A stretch of 10,427 nucleotides of DNA from Bacteroidota bacterium (GCA_028877005.1 JAGWPI010000312.1:1-10427); one strand, 5' to 3'; shown: positions 1 through 6,783, counted from the stretch's first letter. Notes: generated by a model not told the origin, from the sequence alone. Numbers and translations: made by a program.

Positions 1-912
1 TGTTTTCTCGCGACGACGAGCAAATTCTGCAGTCATGGCTCTTGAAGGTGCTAAATCGCCTGTTAGTGCTGCAATTGCAGCCTTTTGTGTAATTGAACAA
101 GTGCCACTTGTAAACTGGCCTTGTAATTTTTCGCATGCTTTTACTATATCAGTATTGGCAGCAATATAGCCTAAACGCCAGCCGGTCATAGCAAAACCTT
201 TACTTAATCCATTAATTACTACCACTCTTTCTTTAATAGATGGAAATTGTGCAATGCTTTCATGTTGTCCAATAAAATTAATATATTCATAAATTTCATC
301 AGATAAAATGGTAATTTTAGGATGCTTTTCAAATATTTTTACCAAAGCAGCCAACTCATCTTTTGTATAAACAGCACCGGATGGATTGCAAGGTGATGAA
401 AACATAAATACACGTGTATTAGATGTTATGGCAGCCTCTAATTGTTGGGGTGTTATTTTGAAATTGTTTTCTACTGCAGTTCTAATTTCTACCACATGGC
501 CACGGGCAATTTTAACCAATTCAGAATAAGTTACCCAATAGGGTGTAGGAATAATTACTTCATCGCCTTCATCTACCAAAGCCAAAATAGCATTCGCTAA
601 ACTTTGTTTGGCACCGGTTGAAGTAATAATGTTTTCAGGTTTATAATCTAGTTGGTTATCGCGTTTTAATTTGGTGCAAACAGCTTCTTTTAAGTCTGGA
701 AATCCTGCAACGGGTGTATAATGACTCCAATTATCATTAATGGCCTTAATAGCGGCATCCTTAATGTGTTGAGGTGTATCAAAATCAGGTTCACCCAGGC
801 TAAGGTCAATTACATCAATACCCTTAGCTCTTAGTTCGCGGCCTAATTTGGCCATTTTAAGTGTTTCGGGTTCGCTGAAGCGAAGTAGTAAAGTAGATAA
901 ATTGGTGCTCAT
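1..912 (-). CDS. Aspartate-type PLP aminotransferase (class I/II fold), C-terminus cut by window edge
   Basis: The visible 304 residues are the N-terminal part of a fold-type I, PLP-dependent aminotransferase of the aspartate aminotransferase Ib group, whose members are about 400 residues long. Such enzymes move an amino group between L-aspartate and 2-oxoglutarate in the cytoplasm; some also accept prephenate or aromatic substrates. Seen directly: an N-terminal SLGEPDFDTP substrate-loop motif, a TGAKQS cofactor-phosphate loop near residue 100, NPSG near 176, SDEIYEY near 204-210 (Asp and Tyr that contact PLP), and SKGFAMTGWRLGY with the Schiff-base lysine at about 238 and an arginine at 246. 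The ATG at 910-912 begins a typical family N-terminus and follows a TAnnTTTG box. The gene lies 96 bases downstream of the serine hydrolase on the same strand but appears to have its own promoter. Family assignment is firm; the exact substrate is inferred. Confidence 0.93.
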   Translation of the reverse strand, partial: MSTNLSTLLLRFSEPETLKMAKLGRELRAKGIDVIDLSLGEPDFDTPQHIKDAAIKAINDNWSHYTPVAGFPDLKEAVCTKLKRDNQLDYKPENIITSTGAKQSLANAILALVDEGDEVIIPTPYWVTYSELVKIARGHVVEIRTAVENNFKITPQQLEAAITSNTRVFMFSSPCNPSGAVYTKDELAALVKIFEKHPKITILSDEIYEYINFIGQHESIAQFPSIKERVVVINGLSKGFAMTGWRLGYIAANTDIVKACEKLQGQFTSGTCSITQKAAIAALTGDLAPSRAMTAEFARRREKT

Positions 913-918
913 GATTCA

Positions 919-966
919 AGTTCTTTTTTAAATGGCATCAAATGTACTTAATTACTTAAAAGAACT
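919..966. repeat. 9-bp inverted repeat flanking the aminotransferase -7 box
   Basis: AGTTCTTTT at 919-927 is perfectly complementary to AAAAGAACT at 958-966, with 30 bases between. The match reaches 11 bp if two bulged bases are allowed. The predicted -7 box at 939-946 lies between the arms. As DNA the arms could bind a repressor. In a read-through transcript from the upstream hydrolase gene they could fold into a hairpin ending six bases before the aminotransferase start codon. Confidence 0.45.
939..946 (-). promoter_or_regulatory. Putative -7 box (TACATTTG) of the aminotransferase gene
   Basis: On the minus strand this is an exact match to the Bacteroidota -7 consensus TAnnTTTG, ending 26 bases before the ATG, so a leader of about 20 bases is predicted. 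I see no clear -33 TTG/TTTG at the usual spacing. A 9-bp inverted repeat flanks the box. Confidence 0.5.
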
Positions 967-990
967 ATTAGAGAATTTTCAGTAGAAACC

Positions 991-1020
991 AAAAAAACTA
1001 AATAATTTTTATTGTTTTTG
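991..1020 (-). terminator. Weak AT-rich hairpin at the end of the serine hydrolase gene
   Basis: On the minus strand AAAAAC and AATAA pair with TTATT and GTTTTT around the stop codon, leaving two bulged bases, and the structure runs into a T tract. It has only one G-C pair, so it may be an inefficient terminator or simple AT-rich sequence. Confidence 0.3.
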
Positions 1021-2271
1021 ATAATCAAATATAAATTCTTGTAAATCTGGTACATATGCTCGTTTTCGGTTTAGTTCATACTGATAAATTAATTGTCCAA
1101 TATTTTTCATAAAGGGATAACCTATTGAATCATAATCATAGGCATTGCTATTATAAATGCCTTTAGCGTTACAGGAAATTGTAGCACTAAGCATAAATTC
1201 AACTTTGTTTTTAGTATCAATTATATATGCAACATCTGTTAAAAAACCATAAGCATCACCCACCTTATTAAAAATTCGAATGTTGGGCGGCAATGTTCCT
1301 TTTTCCGATCCAAACAATAAAAATTTACAATAAGCATCCCAATAATGGGCTGTATCATAATTGGGGTAATGACTTTCCTTAGGGTATGCACTCATCCAGT
1401 GTAATAAAAATTGACGATCAGCTGAGGTAAGGTTAAACCTATTTGCAACCGGTACAGCTGTGGGAAAGATGACTGAACGAAGTATATGTGTTAAATCTTC
1501 TAAATATATTCGGTTTTTTTCTGAAAAATTAAATGGTTCATGAAATAATTGCCCATCTTTATAATACCCATTTCCTAAATATACATTTAAATTCGGCAAT
1601 GGGTTATCGTTATATTGTTTTTTTTGTTGCCATATAAATTTGCCGCTTGTATCATAAAAGCTACAGGCATTGGTTTGTCTGTTTTCTTGATTGCTTAAAT
1701 TTACTTCCAACCGATGGCGTATTATAGCATTAGGGTACCCTTTTTTCTGAAGTTGTTGCAGAATTGTTTTTTGCCCTAAAAATTCATACAATCTATTAAA
1801 GGCATCATTATCACTAACCAAAAAAATTTGTTGTATATAATTAGCAATAGTGGGTCTGCTATCTATGGCTGTTGGTTGTGTAAATACAAAAGTTTCTTGT
1901 GGGCCACTGCTGTCTGTAATAATAGTGGTATTGGCATTTACGCCGGGTTGGTTAAGGTTATTTAATTTTTCTAAAGCCAGAAAAGCAACCGGCATTTTTA
2001 CCGTACTAGCCGGATAAAAGTAAGTTTCGGAGGTATTAAAATGGTATTCTTTAAAATGTGCTTTGTTATTTATATCGCGGTTAATCTGTGTATAAATAAT
2101 TTGTACATTCCATTTCATTCTATTTTGTAAGATAGCAGAAAACTCTTTTGGATGTTGTTGCATTAACGTTTCTAAAAAATTAACAGGAGGCTGTTTCTGC
2201 ATCATTTTTTTAGGTGTATTACAAGCTATTAATATAATTGTAACAAAGAAAATTAAGGTTTTTTGAAGCAT
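1009..2271 (-). CDS. Lipoprotein with class A beta-lactamase-like serine hydrolase domain
   Basis: This is a 420-residue exported protein. The N-terminus MLQKTLIFFVTIILIAC is a lipoprotein signal with lipobox LIAC and Cys17 as the lipidated residue. The next residues (NTPKK) lack the acidic pattern described for surface export in some Bacteroidota, so a periplasm-facing anchor is likelier. The hydrolase signature is in order: S89-T-V-K92 (nucleophile and general base), S153-D-N155, a possible omega-loop RLE at 187-189 whose glutamate may correspond to Glu166 of class A enzymes, and K336-V-G338 in place of KTG. The protein is over 100 residues longer than typical class A beta-lactamases, mainly because of a segment at about 195-300. 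It could be a penicillin-interactive peptidase or esterase rather than a resistance enzyme, and the sequence does not settle the substrate. The ATG at 2269-2271 is chosen because it gives the signal peptide; the open frame to 2658 only shadows the divergent gene. Confidence 0.88.
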   Translation of the reverse strand: MLQKTLIFFVTIILIACNTPKKMMQKQPPVNFLETLMQQHPKEFSAILQNRMKWNVQIIYTQINRDINNKAHFKEYHFNTSETYFYPASTVKMPVAFLALEKLNNLNQPGVNANTTIITDSSGPQETFVFTQPTAIDSRPTIANYIQQIFLVSDNDAFNRLYEFLGQKTILQQLQKKGYPNAIIRHRLEVNLSNQENRQTNACSFYDTSGKFIWQQKKQYNDNPLPNLNVYLGNGYYKDGQLFHEPFNFSEKNRIYLEDLTHILRSVIFPTAVPVANRFNLTSADRQFLLHWMSAYPKESHYPNYDTAHYWDAYCKFLLFGSEKGTLPPNIRIFNKVGDAYGFLTDVAYIIDTKNKVEFMLSATISCNAKGIYNSNAYDYDSIGYPFMKNIGQLIYQYELNRKRAYVPDLQEFIFDYQKQ

Positions 2272-2274
2272 TTT

Positions 2275-2282
2275 CAAATATA
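2275..2282 (-). promoter_or_regulatory. Putative -7 box (TATATTTG) of the serine hydrolase gene
   Basis: This is an exact TAnnTTTG match on the minus strand, with only three bases (AAA) between the box and the ATG. If it is used with normal geometry, transcription would start at or next to the A of the start codon, giving a leaderless mRNA. No convincing -33 element is visible. Confidence 0.5.
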
Positions 2283-2288
2283 CACATC

Positions 2289-2314
2289 CTGCAACATTTG
2301 TGATTGTTGTGCAG
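2289..2314. promoter_or_regulatory. Imperfect dyad between the divergent promoters (candidate operator)
   Basis: CAACA (2292-2296) is the reverse complement of TGTTG (2305-2309). Outside these, CTGC (2289-2292) mirrors GCAG (2311-2314), offset by one base. The dyad is centred close to the midpoint between the two opposed -7 boxes, where a regulator could act on both genes. The arms are short, so chance is possible. Confidence 0.3.
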
Positions 2315-2322
2315 TAGCTTTG
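2315..2322 (+). promoter_or_regulatory. Putative -7 box (TAGCTTTG) of the serine dehydratase gene
   Basis: This is an exact TAnnTTTG match ending four bases before the ATG at 2327. It mirrors the arrangement of the divergent hydrolase gene, so this mRNA may also be leaderless. The TTTG at 2297-2300 is only 14 bases upstream, short for a -33 element. Confidence 0.5.
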
Positions 2323-2326
2323 TATT

Positions 2327-3766
2327 ATGAATAATAAGTCACACGAATCTATATCAGTATTCGATATTTTTAAAATAGGGGTGGGGCCTTCTAGTTCACA
2401 CACTTTGGGTCCATGGAAGGCCGCCTTGCAGTGTATATCAGATTTATACAATAATGGATTATTGAGCCGGGTAAAAAAAATACAAATTTTATTGTATGGC
2501 TCATTGGCCAAAACAGGACATGGGCATGGAACAGATATTGCTGTAATGATGGGTTTGTGTGGCGAAAATCCTGAAACTATTGAGGTACAGGCTATTTTAC
2601 CAAAAGTGGCCGATATTCGAACTAATGGTGCAATTACTCTAAAAGGCCAAGTATCCATCCCTTTTCAGCCGGATAATGATATAGTTTTTTTAAAAAATGA
2701 TACTTTACCTTTTCATCCTAATGGACTTTCTTTTCTTATTTCTTTGAAAGACGGTGAAGAAATTTGCGTTACATATTATTCTATTGGTGGTGGATTTATT
2801 GTGCAAGAGGGTGAAACTGCCGCTTCAACTTCACAACCTATAGTAGAATTACCTTTTCCTATTGATACTGCCAATGATTTAATGCGTTGGTGCATGAAGG
2901 GCTTAAGTATTAGCGATGTTGTGATGGAAAATGAATTGGCATGGAGAAGTGAAGAAGCTACCCGCAAGGGAGTTTTGCATATTTGGGAAACCATGCGCGA
3001 TTGCATTTATAGAGGTTGTTATACCCAAGGTGAATTACCGGGTGGATTAAAAGTAAAACGAAGGGCTTTTGATTTGAATAAAAAATTGATGCGTGGCGCT
3101 TTGCCACCTGACTATACTAGATGGTTGCAGCAAATACAAGCAGGTGGTAATTCCTTTCAATATACATTAGATTGGGTAAGTTGTTTTGCATTAGCAGTGA
3201 ACGAGGAAAATGCTTCATTTGGAAGAGTAGTAACTGCACCCACTAATGGTGCTGCCGGTGTTATTCCAGCCGTATTGCAGTATTTTGTTTGTTTTTGTAA
3301 CGGCAATGATGATGATAAAATAATTCGGTTTTTATTAACCGCAGCTGAAATTGGCTCTATTTTTAAGAAAGGGGCCACCATATCAGCAGCAATGGGCGGC
3401 TGTCAGGCAGAAATTGGTGTAAGCAGTGCAATGGCTGCTGCTGCACTTACAGAATGTATGGGGGGCACTCAGCGTCAAGCATTAATGGCTGCAGAAATTG
3501 CCATGGAGCATCATTTGGGATTAACATGCGACCCCATTGGCGGGCTGGTACAAATACCCTGTATAGAACGCAATACTATGGGCGCTATAAAGGCTATAAC
3601 TGCATCGCAACTGGCCTTACAAAGTGCACCGGATTTTGCCAAAGTAAGTCTTGATAAAGTGATTAAAACCATGTGGGATACTGCTTTAGATATGAATAGC
3701 AAATACAAAGAAACCTCTGATGGCGGATTGGCTGTTAACATCCCGCTTGGCTTAAGCGAGTGCTAA
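2327..3766 (+). CDS. sdaA: L-serine dehydratase (L-serine ammonia-lyase), single-chain [4Fe-4S] type
   Basis: This 479-residue cytoplasmic enzyme converts L-serine to pyruvate and ammonia using an oxygen-sensitive [4Fe-4S] cluster rather than PLP. Seen directly: the N-terminal beta domain with [10 protein letters not shown] at about 20-29 and KTGHGHGTD at 62-70; the alpha domain with [12 protein letters not shown] at about 304-315; and three cysteines fitting the cluster ligands, Cys359 (GGCQAE), Cys401 (LTCDPIGG) and Cys412 (QIPCIERN). The fused beta-alpha layout and length match the SdaA/SdaB single-chain form. The last residue is Cys479. In the Legionella enzyme the terminal cysteine is known to occupy the fourth iron site as a built-in competitive inhibitor, so the same switch is inferred here. 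The gene is divergent from the serine hydrolase and convergent with mqnE, and appears monocistronic. Confidence 0.95.
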   Translation: MNNKSHESISVFDIFKIGVGPSSSHTLGPWKAALQCISDLYNNGLLSRVKKIQILLYGSLAKTGHGHGTDIAVMMGLCGENPETIEVQAILPKVADIRTNGAITLKGQVSIPFQPDNDIVFLKNDTLPFHPNGLSFLISLKDGEEICVTYYSIGGGFIVQEGETAASTSQPIVELPFPIDTANDLMRWCMKGLSISDVVMENELAWRSEEATRKGVLHIWETMRDCIYRGCYTQGELPGGLKVKRRAFDLNKKLMRGALPPDYTRWLQQIQAGGNSFQYTLDWVSCFALAVNEENASFGRVVTAPTNGAAGVIPAVLQYFVCFCNGNDDDKIIRFLLTAAEIGSIFKKGATISAAMGGCQAEIGVSSAMAAAALTECMGGTQRQALMAAEIAMEHHLGLTCDPIGGLVQIPCIERNTMGAIKAITASQLALQSAPDFAKVSLDKVIKTMWDTALDMNSKYKETSDGGLAVNIPLGLSEC

Positions 3767-3775
3767 CAGCCAATC
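3726..3775 (+). terminator. Strong hairpin enclosing the sdaA stop codon, likely terminator
   Basis: GATTGGCTGTTA (3726-3737) pairs perfectly over 12 bp with TAACAGCCAATC (3764-3775). Inside the loop, CGCTT (3744-3748) pairs with AAGCG (3754-3758). The TAA stop of sdaA is the first three bases of the right arm. On the plus strand the stem is followed by an A- and T-rich stretch (AAAATTTTATTAATTT), compatible with termination but not a classic U tract. Confidence 0.6.
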
Positions 3776-3806
3776 AAAATTTTATTAATTTAATAGTGGA
3801 TTGGCT
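3768..3806. repeat. Alternative inverted repeat between the convergent sdaA and mqnE ends
   Basis: AGCCAATC (3768-3775) also pairs with GATTGGCT (3799-3806), which lies inside the last codons of mqnE. This second hairpin reuses the right arm of the 3726-3775 hairpin, so the two structures exclude each other. GATTGGCT therefore occurs twice in direct orientation around one inverted copy. Confidence 0.6.
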
Positions 3807-4963
3807 ACTATATCTTTATAACTTAAGTTGCTGTAATCTCTAATTTCATTGTATAATGTGTCGCGTTCTATAGGATGGCGGTTCACTTGTTTAATTAGGG
3901 TTACTAAGTCGGCTGTTGACATGCTAGGATTCTGTTCCTCACTACCTGCCATTGAATAAATTTTAGTAGAATCGTCAATAGTGCCGTCTATATCATTTAC
4001 ACCAAACTGTAAGGTTAATTGTGCATTTTTTCTGCCCAACATAGGCCAATAAGCTTTAATATGTGCAAAATTATCCAAATATAATCTGGCTACAGCATAC
4101 ATTTTTAAGTCTTCTATAATAGTTGATTCCGGTACATGGCTCATATCATTGTCTTTATTCCTAAATTTTAAAGGGATAAAGGTGTTAAATCCACCCGTTT
4201 CATCTTGTAATTTTCGTAAACGTTCCATGTGGTCAACTCTGTGCCAATATTGTTCAATATGCCCATAAAGCATAGTAGCATTGGTGTGCATACCTAATTG
4301 GTGTGCCGTTTTGTGTATGTGTAACCATCCTTCTGCATCTACTTTATCAGCACAAATTTTTTCGCGAATTTCGGGGTGAAAAATTTCAGCTCCGCCACCT
4401 GGTAAAGAGTCTAGTCCGGCTTCATGTGCAATACGCATTCCTTCTTCAACAGAAACTTTAGCTTTTCTAAACATGTAATCTAATTCTACTGGGGTAAATG
4501 CTTTAATATGCAAGTTGGGACGATGTGCCTTAATAGCTTTTAATAATGAAGTAAAAAAATTTAAATCCATTTTGGGATGAACGCCTCCTACAATATGCAC
4601 TTCGGTAACCGGTTTTTCATCATAGCTTTTTACAATATCTAACATTTGTTCAATACTTAATTCCCAACCTTCCTCACGATGGGCATATAAACGTGAATAG
4701 GCACAAAATTTGCAACTAAAAACGCATACATTGGTAGGTTCTATATGAAAATTTCGATTGAAATAGGTTTTGTTACCATGTTTTTGTTCTCTTACATAAT
4801 TTGCTAATGTGCCTAAAAATGGTAAACTCCCTTTTTCGAATAATAGTATTCCTTCATTAAAATTAATTCTTTTGCCGGTAATTATTTTTTCAGCAATGGA
4901 TTGTAAAGACTTATCTGCGGTTGTAATTAGTACATCTAATAACTGAGTTTCACTTGTTTTCAT
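3785..4963 (-). CDS. mqnE: Aminofutalosine synthase (radical SAM), futalosine menaquinone pathway
   Basis: The protein has 392 residues, the usual length for this family. MqnE joins S-adenosylmethionine to 3-enolpyruvyl-benzoate to give aminofutalosine, an early step of the alternative menaquinone route. The radical SAM motif CxxxCxxC is Cys80, Cys84 and Cys87, in the context HIEPTNVCVFSCKFCAYS. EVHIVGGVHP (121-130), IKAFTPVEL (153-161), LPGGGAEIF (187-195) and NATMLYGH (228-235) fit the MqnE/MqnC/CofH superfamily; the GGGAEIF and NATMLYGH contexts point to MqnE. MqnC, the later dehypoxanthinyl-futalosine cyclase, and CofH (F420 pathway) are the alternatives, and CofH is unlikely in this lineage. 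The ATG at 4961-4963 is supported by a TAnnTTTG box 20 bases upstream. The gene end overlaps one arm of an inverted repeat shared with sdaA. No other menaquinone gene is visible nearby. Confidence 0.88.
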   Translation of the reverse strand: MKTSETQLLDVLITTADKSLQSIAEKIITGKRINFNEGILLFEKGSLPFLGTLANYVREQKHGNKTYFNRNFHIEPTNVCVFSCKFCAYSRLYAHREEGWELSIEQMLDIVKSYDEKPVTEVHIVGGVHPKMDLNFFTSLLKAIKAHRPNLHIKAFTPVELDYMFRKAKVSVEEGMRIAHEAGLDSLPGGGAEIFHPEIREKICADKVDAEGWLHIHKTAHQLGMHTNATMLYGHIEQYWHRVDHMERLRKLQDETGGFNTFIPLKFRNKDNDMSHVPESTIIEDLKMYAVARLYLDNFAHIKAYWPMLGRKNAQLTLQFGVNDIDGTIDDSTKIYSMAGSEEQNPSMSTADLVTLIKQVNRHPIERDTLYNEIRDYSNLSYKDIVANPLLN

Positions 4964-4983
4964 CTGCTCTTTTTTTCAAGTAG

Positions 4984-4991
4984 CAAAACTA
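4984..4991 (-). promoter_or_regulatory. Putative -7 box (TAGTTTTG) of mqnE
   Basis: This is an exact TAnnTTTG match on the minus strand, ending 20 bases before the mqnE start. A CTTTAA sequence about 19 bases further upstream is at best a weak -33 element. A purine-rich AAAGAG lies between the box and the ATG. Confidence 0.5.
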
Positions 4992-5074
4992 CCATTATAA
5001 TTGTTTACTTAAAGTGATTGTTAAGCGATAATCAAAAATTACTATCTTCCGTTTTAAATTATTATTAACCTTGC

Positions 5075-5105
5075 TTGCCTTTAATAATATCTTGAGATAA
5101 TTTTA
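5075..5105 (+). promoter_or_regulatory. Possible promoter of the nucleoside transporter gene
   Basis: TTG at 5075-5077, within TTGCTTG, is followed after 20 bases by TAATTTTA at 5098-5105. The latter differs from TAnnTTTG only in the final base, and the spacing suits a Bacteroidota -33/-7 pair. The rest of 4964-5144 is AT-rich with no other feature recognised. Confidence 0.35.
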
Positions 5106-5144
5106 TTATCAAATTTTTTTAGTGCAAGAAGTAAAACAAATGCA

Positions 5145-6404
5145 ATGAATATTAAGTTGAGATTGATTTTGCTTAGTTTTTTAGAATTTTTTATTTGGGG
5201 TTCCTGGTTAATTACAATAGGGGCATATTGGTTTCAAAATAAACAATGGACGGGTGAAGATTTTGGAAAAATTTTTTCCACCATGGGCATTTCTGCCATT
5301 TTTCTGCCGGCTATTATGGGTATTATAGCTGATAGATGGATAAATGCAGAAAAATTGTTAGGATTTTGCCATTTAGTGGGTGCAGTAATTTTATTTTATT
5401 TGCCAACGGTTAACAATCCTGATGCTTTTTTTTGGGTATTATTATTATACATGGTTTTTTATATGCCAACCCTAGCTCTTGCCAACACGGTATCTTACAC
5501 TGCACTAATTAAGAATGGAAAAGATATTATTAAAGATTTTCCGCCAATTAGAGTATGGGGAACAATCGGTTTTATTGTGGCTATGTGGATAGTTAGTTTA
5601 TTGCATATTGAAACATCTGCCAATCAGTTTTATGTGGCAGCCATTGCTTCACTTATTTTTGGTTTGTATGCTTTTAGTTTACCCAAATGCACACCGCAAG
5701 CAAAATCAGGTACAAAGAAAACTTTGGGTGAAATGCTGGGTTTAAAAGCCTTTAGTCTATTTGCACAATATAAAATGGCGTTATTTTTTATTTTTGCTAT
5801 GTTGCTAGGTGCAGCTCAACAACTTACCAATGCTTATGGAGATACCTTTTTACATGATTTTGCCAAAATTGATACTTATAAAAATACATTAGCAGTAAAG
5901 TTTCCGGCAATCATTATGTCTATTTCTCAAATTTCTGAAACCCTGTTTATTTTGGCTATTCCTTTCTTCTTAAGAAAGTTTGGGATTAAAGTTGTAATGC
6001 TTTTAAGTATGTTGGCTTGGGTATTACGGTTTGGTTTATTTGCTTATGGCAATCCCGGCAGTGGTTTATGGATGATTATTCTTTCTTGCATTGTATATGG
6101 CATGGCCTTTGACTTTTTCAATATTACCGGTTCTTTGTTTGTAGATACGCAAATAAAACCCGAAATTAGGGCAAGTGCTCAGGGTATTTTTATGATGATG
6201 ACGAATGGCATTGGCGCTTTATTGGGAAGCAGAATTAGTGGATATGCCATTTCCCGATTTTTTACCCATACCGATAAAAGTTTAGATTGGTATGGCATTT
6301 GGATGTCGTTCTCAGTTTATGCAATTGTTATAGCCTTTCTGTTTTTGTTACTTTTTAAACATAAGCATCGCCCGGAAGATGTATTGCAATTTCAACATCA
6401 ATAA
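5145..6404 (+). CDS. Nucleoside:H+ symporter, NupG/NHS family (MFS fold)
   Basis: This 419-residue inner-membrane transporter has hydrophobic segments consistent with 12 transmembrane helices and no signal peptide. It resembles E. coli NupG along its whole length: the N-terminal LSFLEFFIWGSWL, DFPPIRVWGTIGF (131-143), the SISQISETLF segment (about 259-268), IVYGMAFDFFN (316-326) and RASAQG (342-347). Polar residues near the nucleoside site and proton path in NupG appear to be kept, including Arg136, Thr140, Gln262, Glu265 and Asp323 (comparison from memory). Expected role: proton-driven uptake of purine and pyrimidine nucleosides. The start at 5145 matches the NupG N-terminus; an out-of-frame ATG five bases upstream opens a two-codon frame. 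It is divergent from mqnE and convergent with trxA. Substrate range cannot be read from the sequence. Confidence 0.93.
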   Translation: MNIKLRLILLSFLEFFIWGSWLITIGAYWFQNKQWTGEDFGKIFSTMGISAIFLPAIMGIIADRWINAEKLLGFCHLVGAVILFYLPTVNNPDAFFWVLLLYMVFYMPTLALANTVSYTALIKNGKDIIKDFPPIRVWGTIGFIVAMWIVSLLHIETSANQFYVAAIASLIFGLYAFSLPKCTPQAKSGTKKTLGEMLGLKAFSLFAQYKMALFFIFAMLLGAAQQLTNAYGDTFLHDFAKIDTYKNTLAVKFPAIIMSISQISETLFILAIPFFLRKFGIKVVMLLSMLAWVLRFGLFAYGNPGSGLWMIILSCIVYGMAFDFFNITGSLFVDTQIKPEIRASAQGIFMMMTNGIGALLGSRISGYAISRFFTHTDKSLDWYGIWMSFSVYAIVIAFLFLLLFKHKHRPEDVLQFQHQ

Positions 6405-6443
6405 AAAGGCCTTCCTGCATTATAACGAGCGGAAAGCCTTTTT
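6403..6443. terminator. Bidirectional rho-independent terminator between nupG-like gene and trxA
   Basis: AAAAAGGC (6403-6410) pairs with GCCTTTTT (6436-6443). After a one-base mismatch, TTCC (6412-6415) pairs with GGAA (6431-6434), and a further GC/GC pairing is possible inside. The stem ends in T runs on both strands, so it can terminate the transporter gene (its stop codon overlaps the left arm) and thioredoxin, which stops 22 bases away. Confidence 0.85.
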
Positions 6444-6465
6444 AAAATTTTGATTCGAAATATCT

Positions 6466-6783
6466 TTACTTGTGTGCTTCAATTTTCTTCACAAAATTAG
6501 CTTTAGGCTGTGCGCCAACTAATTTATCTACTACTTCACCATTTTTAATGAATAAGATTGCTGGTATGCTGGTAATGCCGTAATTTAAACTTACTTGTGG
6601 ATTGTGGTCAACGTTCAATTTGCCCACTTTTACAACACCTTCATACTCTTTTGCTAATTCTTCAACTACGGGTCCAATAGCGCGGCAAGGGCCACACCAT
6701 TCTGCCCAAAAATCAATCATTGTTAATTTATCACTTGCTAAAACTTCTGTTTGAAAGTTAGCATCTGTAATTTCTAATGCCAT
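6466..6783 (-). CDS. trxA: Thioredoxin
   Basis: This 105-residue protein is a complete, single-domain cytoplasmic thioredoxin with no signal peptide. It reduces protein disulfides using electrons from thioredoxin reductase. The active site WCGPC has Cys30 and Cys33; the buried Asp24 in MIDFWAEWCGPC and the cis-proline Pro74 in TSIPA are both present. All expected functional residues are intact. The ATG at 6781-6783 is preceded by an A-rich stretch, as usual in Bacteroidota, and by a TAnnTTTG box. It lies 177 bases downstream of dnaE on the same strand and appears to have its own promoter; a shared long transcript cannot be excluded. The adjacency with dnaE is one I recall from other Bacteroidota genomes. 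Confidence 0.97.
   Translation of the reverse strand: MALEITDANFQTEVLASDKLTMIDFWAEWCGPCRAIGPVVEELAKEYEGVVKVGKLNVDHNPQVSLNYGITSIPAILFIKNGEVVDKLVGAQPKANFVKKIEAHK

Noticed and set aside
1009..2271. Antibiotic-resistance beta-lactamase
   Set aside because: The fold signature is present, but the size, the KVG motif and the housekeeping context do not support a resistance call without activity data.
2272..2658. The serine hydrolase frame stays open upstream, giving a 549-residue protein
   Set aside because: The extension lies antisense to conserved sdaA codons, while the ATG at 2271 begins a textbook lipoprotein signal peptide.
2776..3741. Several short open frames within sdaA on both strands
   Set aside because: They overlap a strongly conserved enzyme in other frames and show no recognisable protein features.
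3785..4963. CofH (F420 biosynthesis) or MqnC
   Set aside because: All share the superfamily motif, but GGGAEIF and NATMLYGH in this context fit MqnE best, and F420 synthesis is not expected in this lineage.
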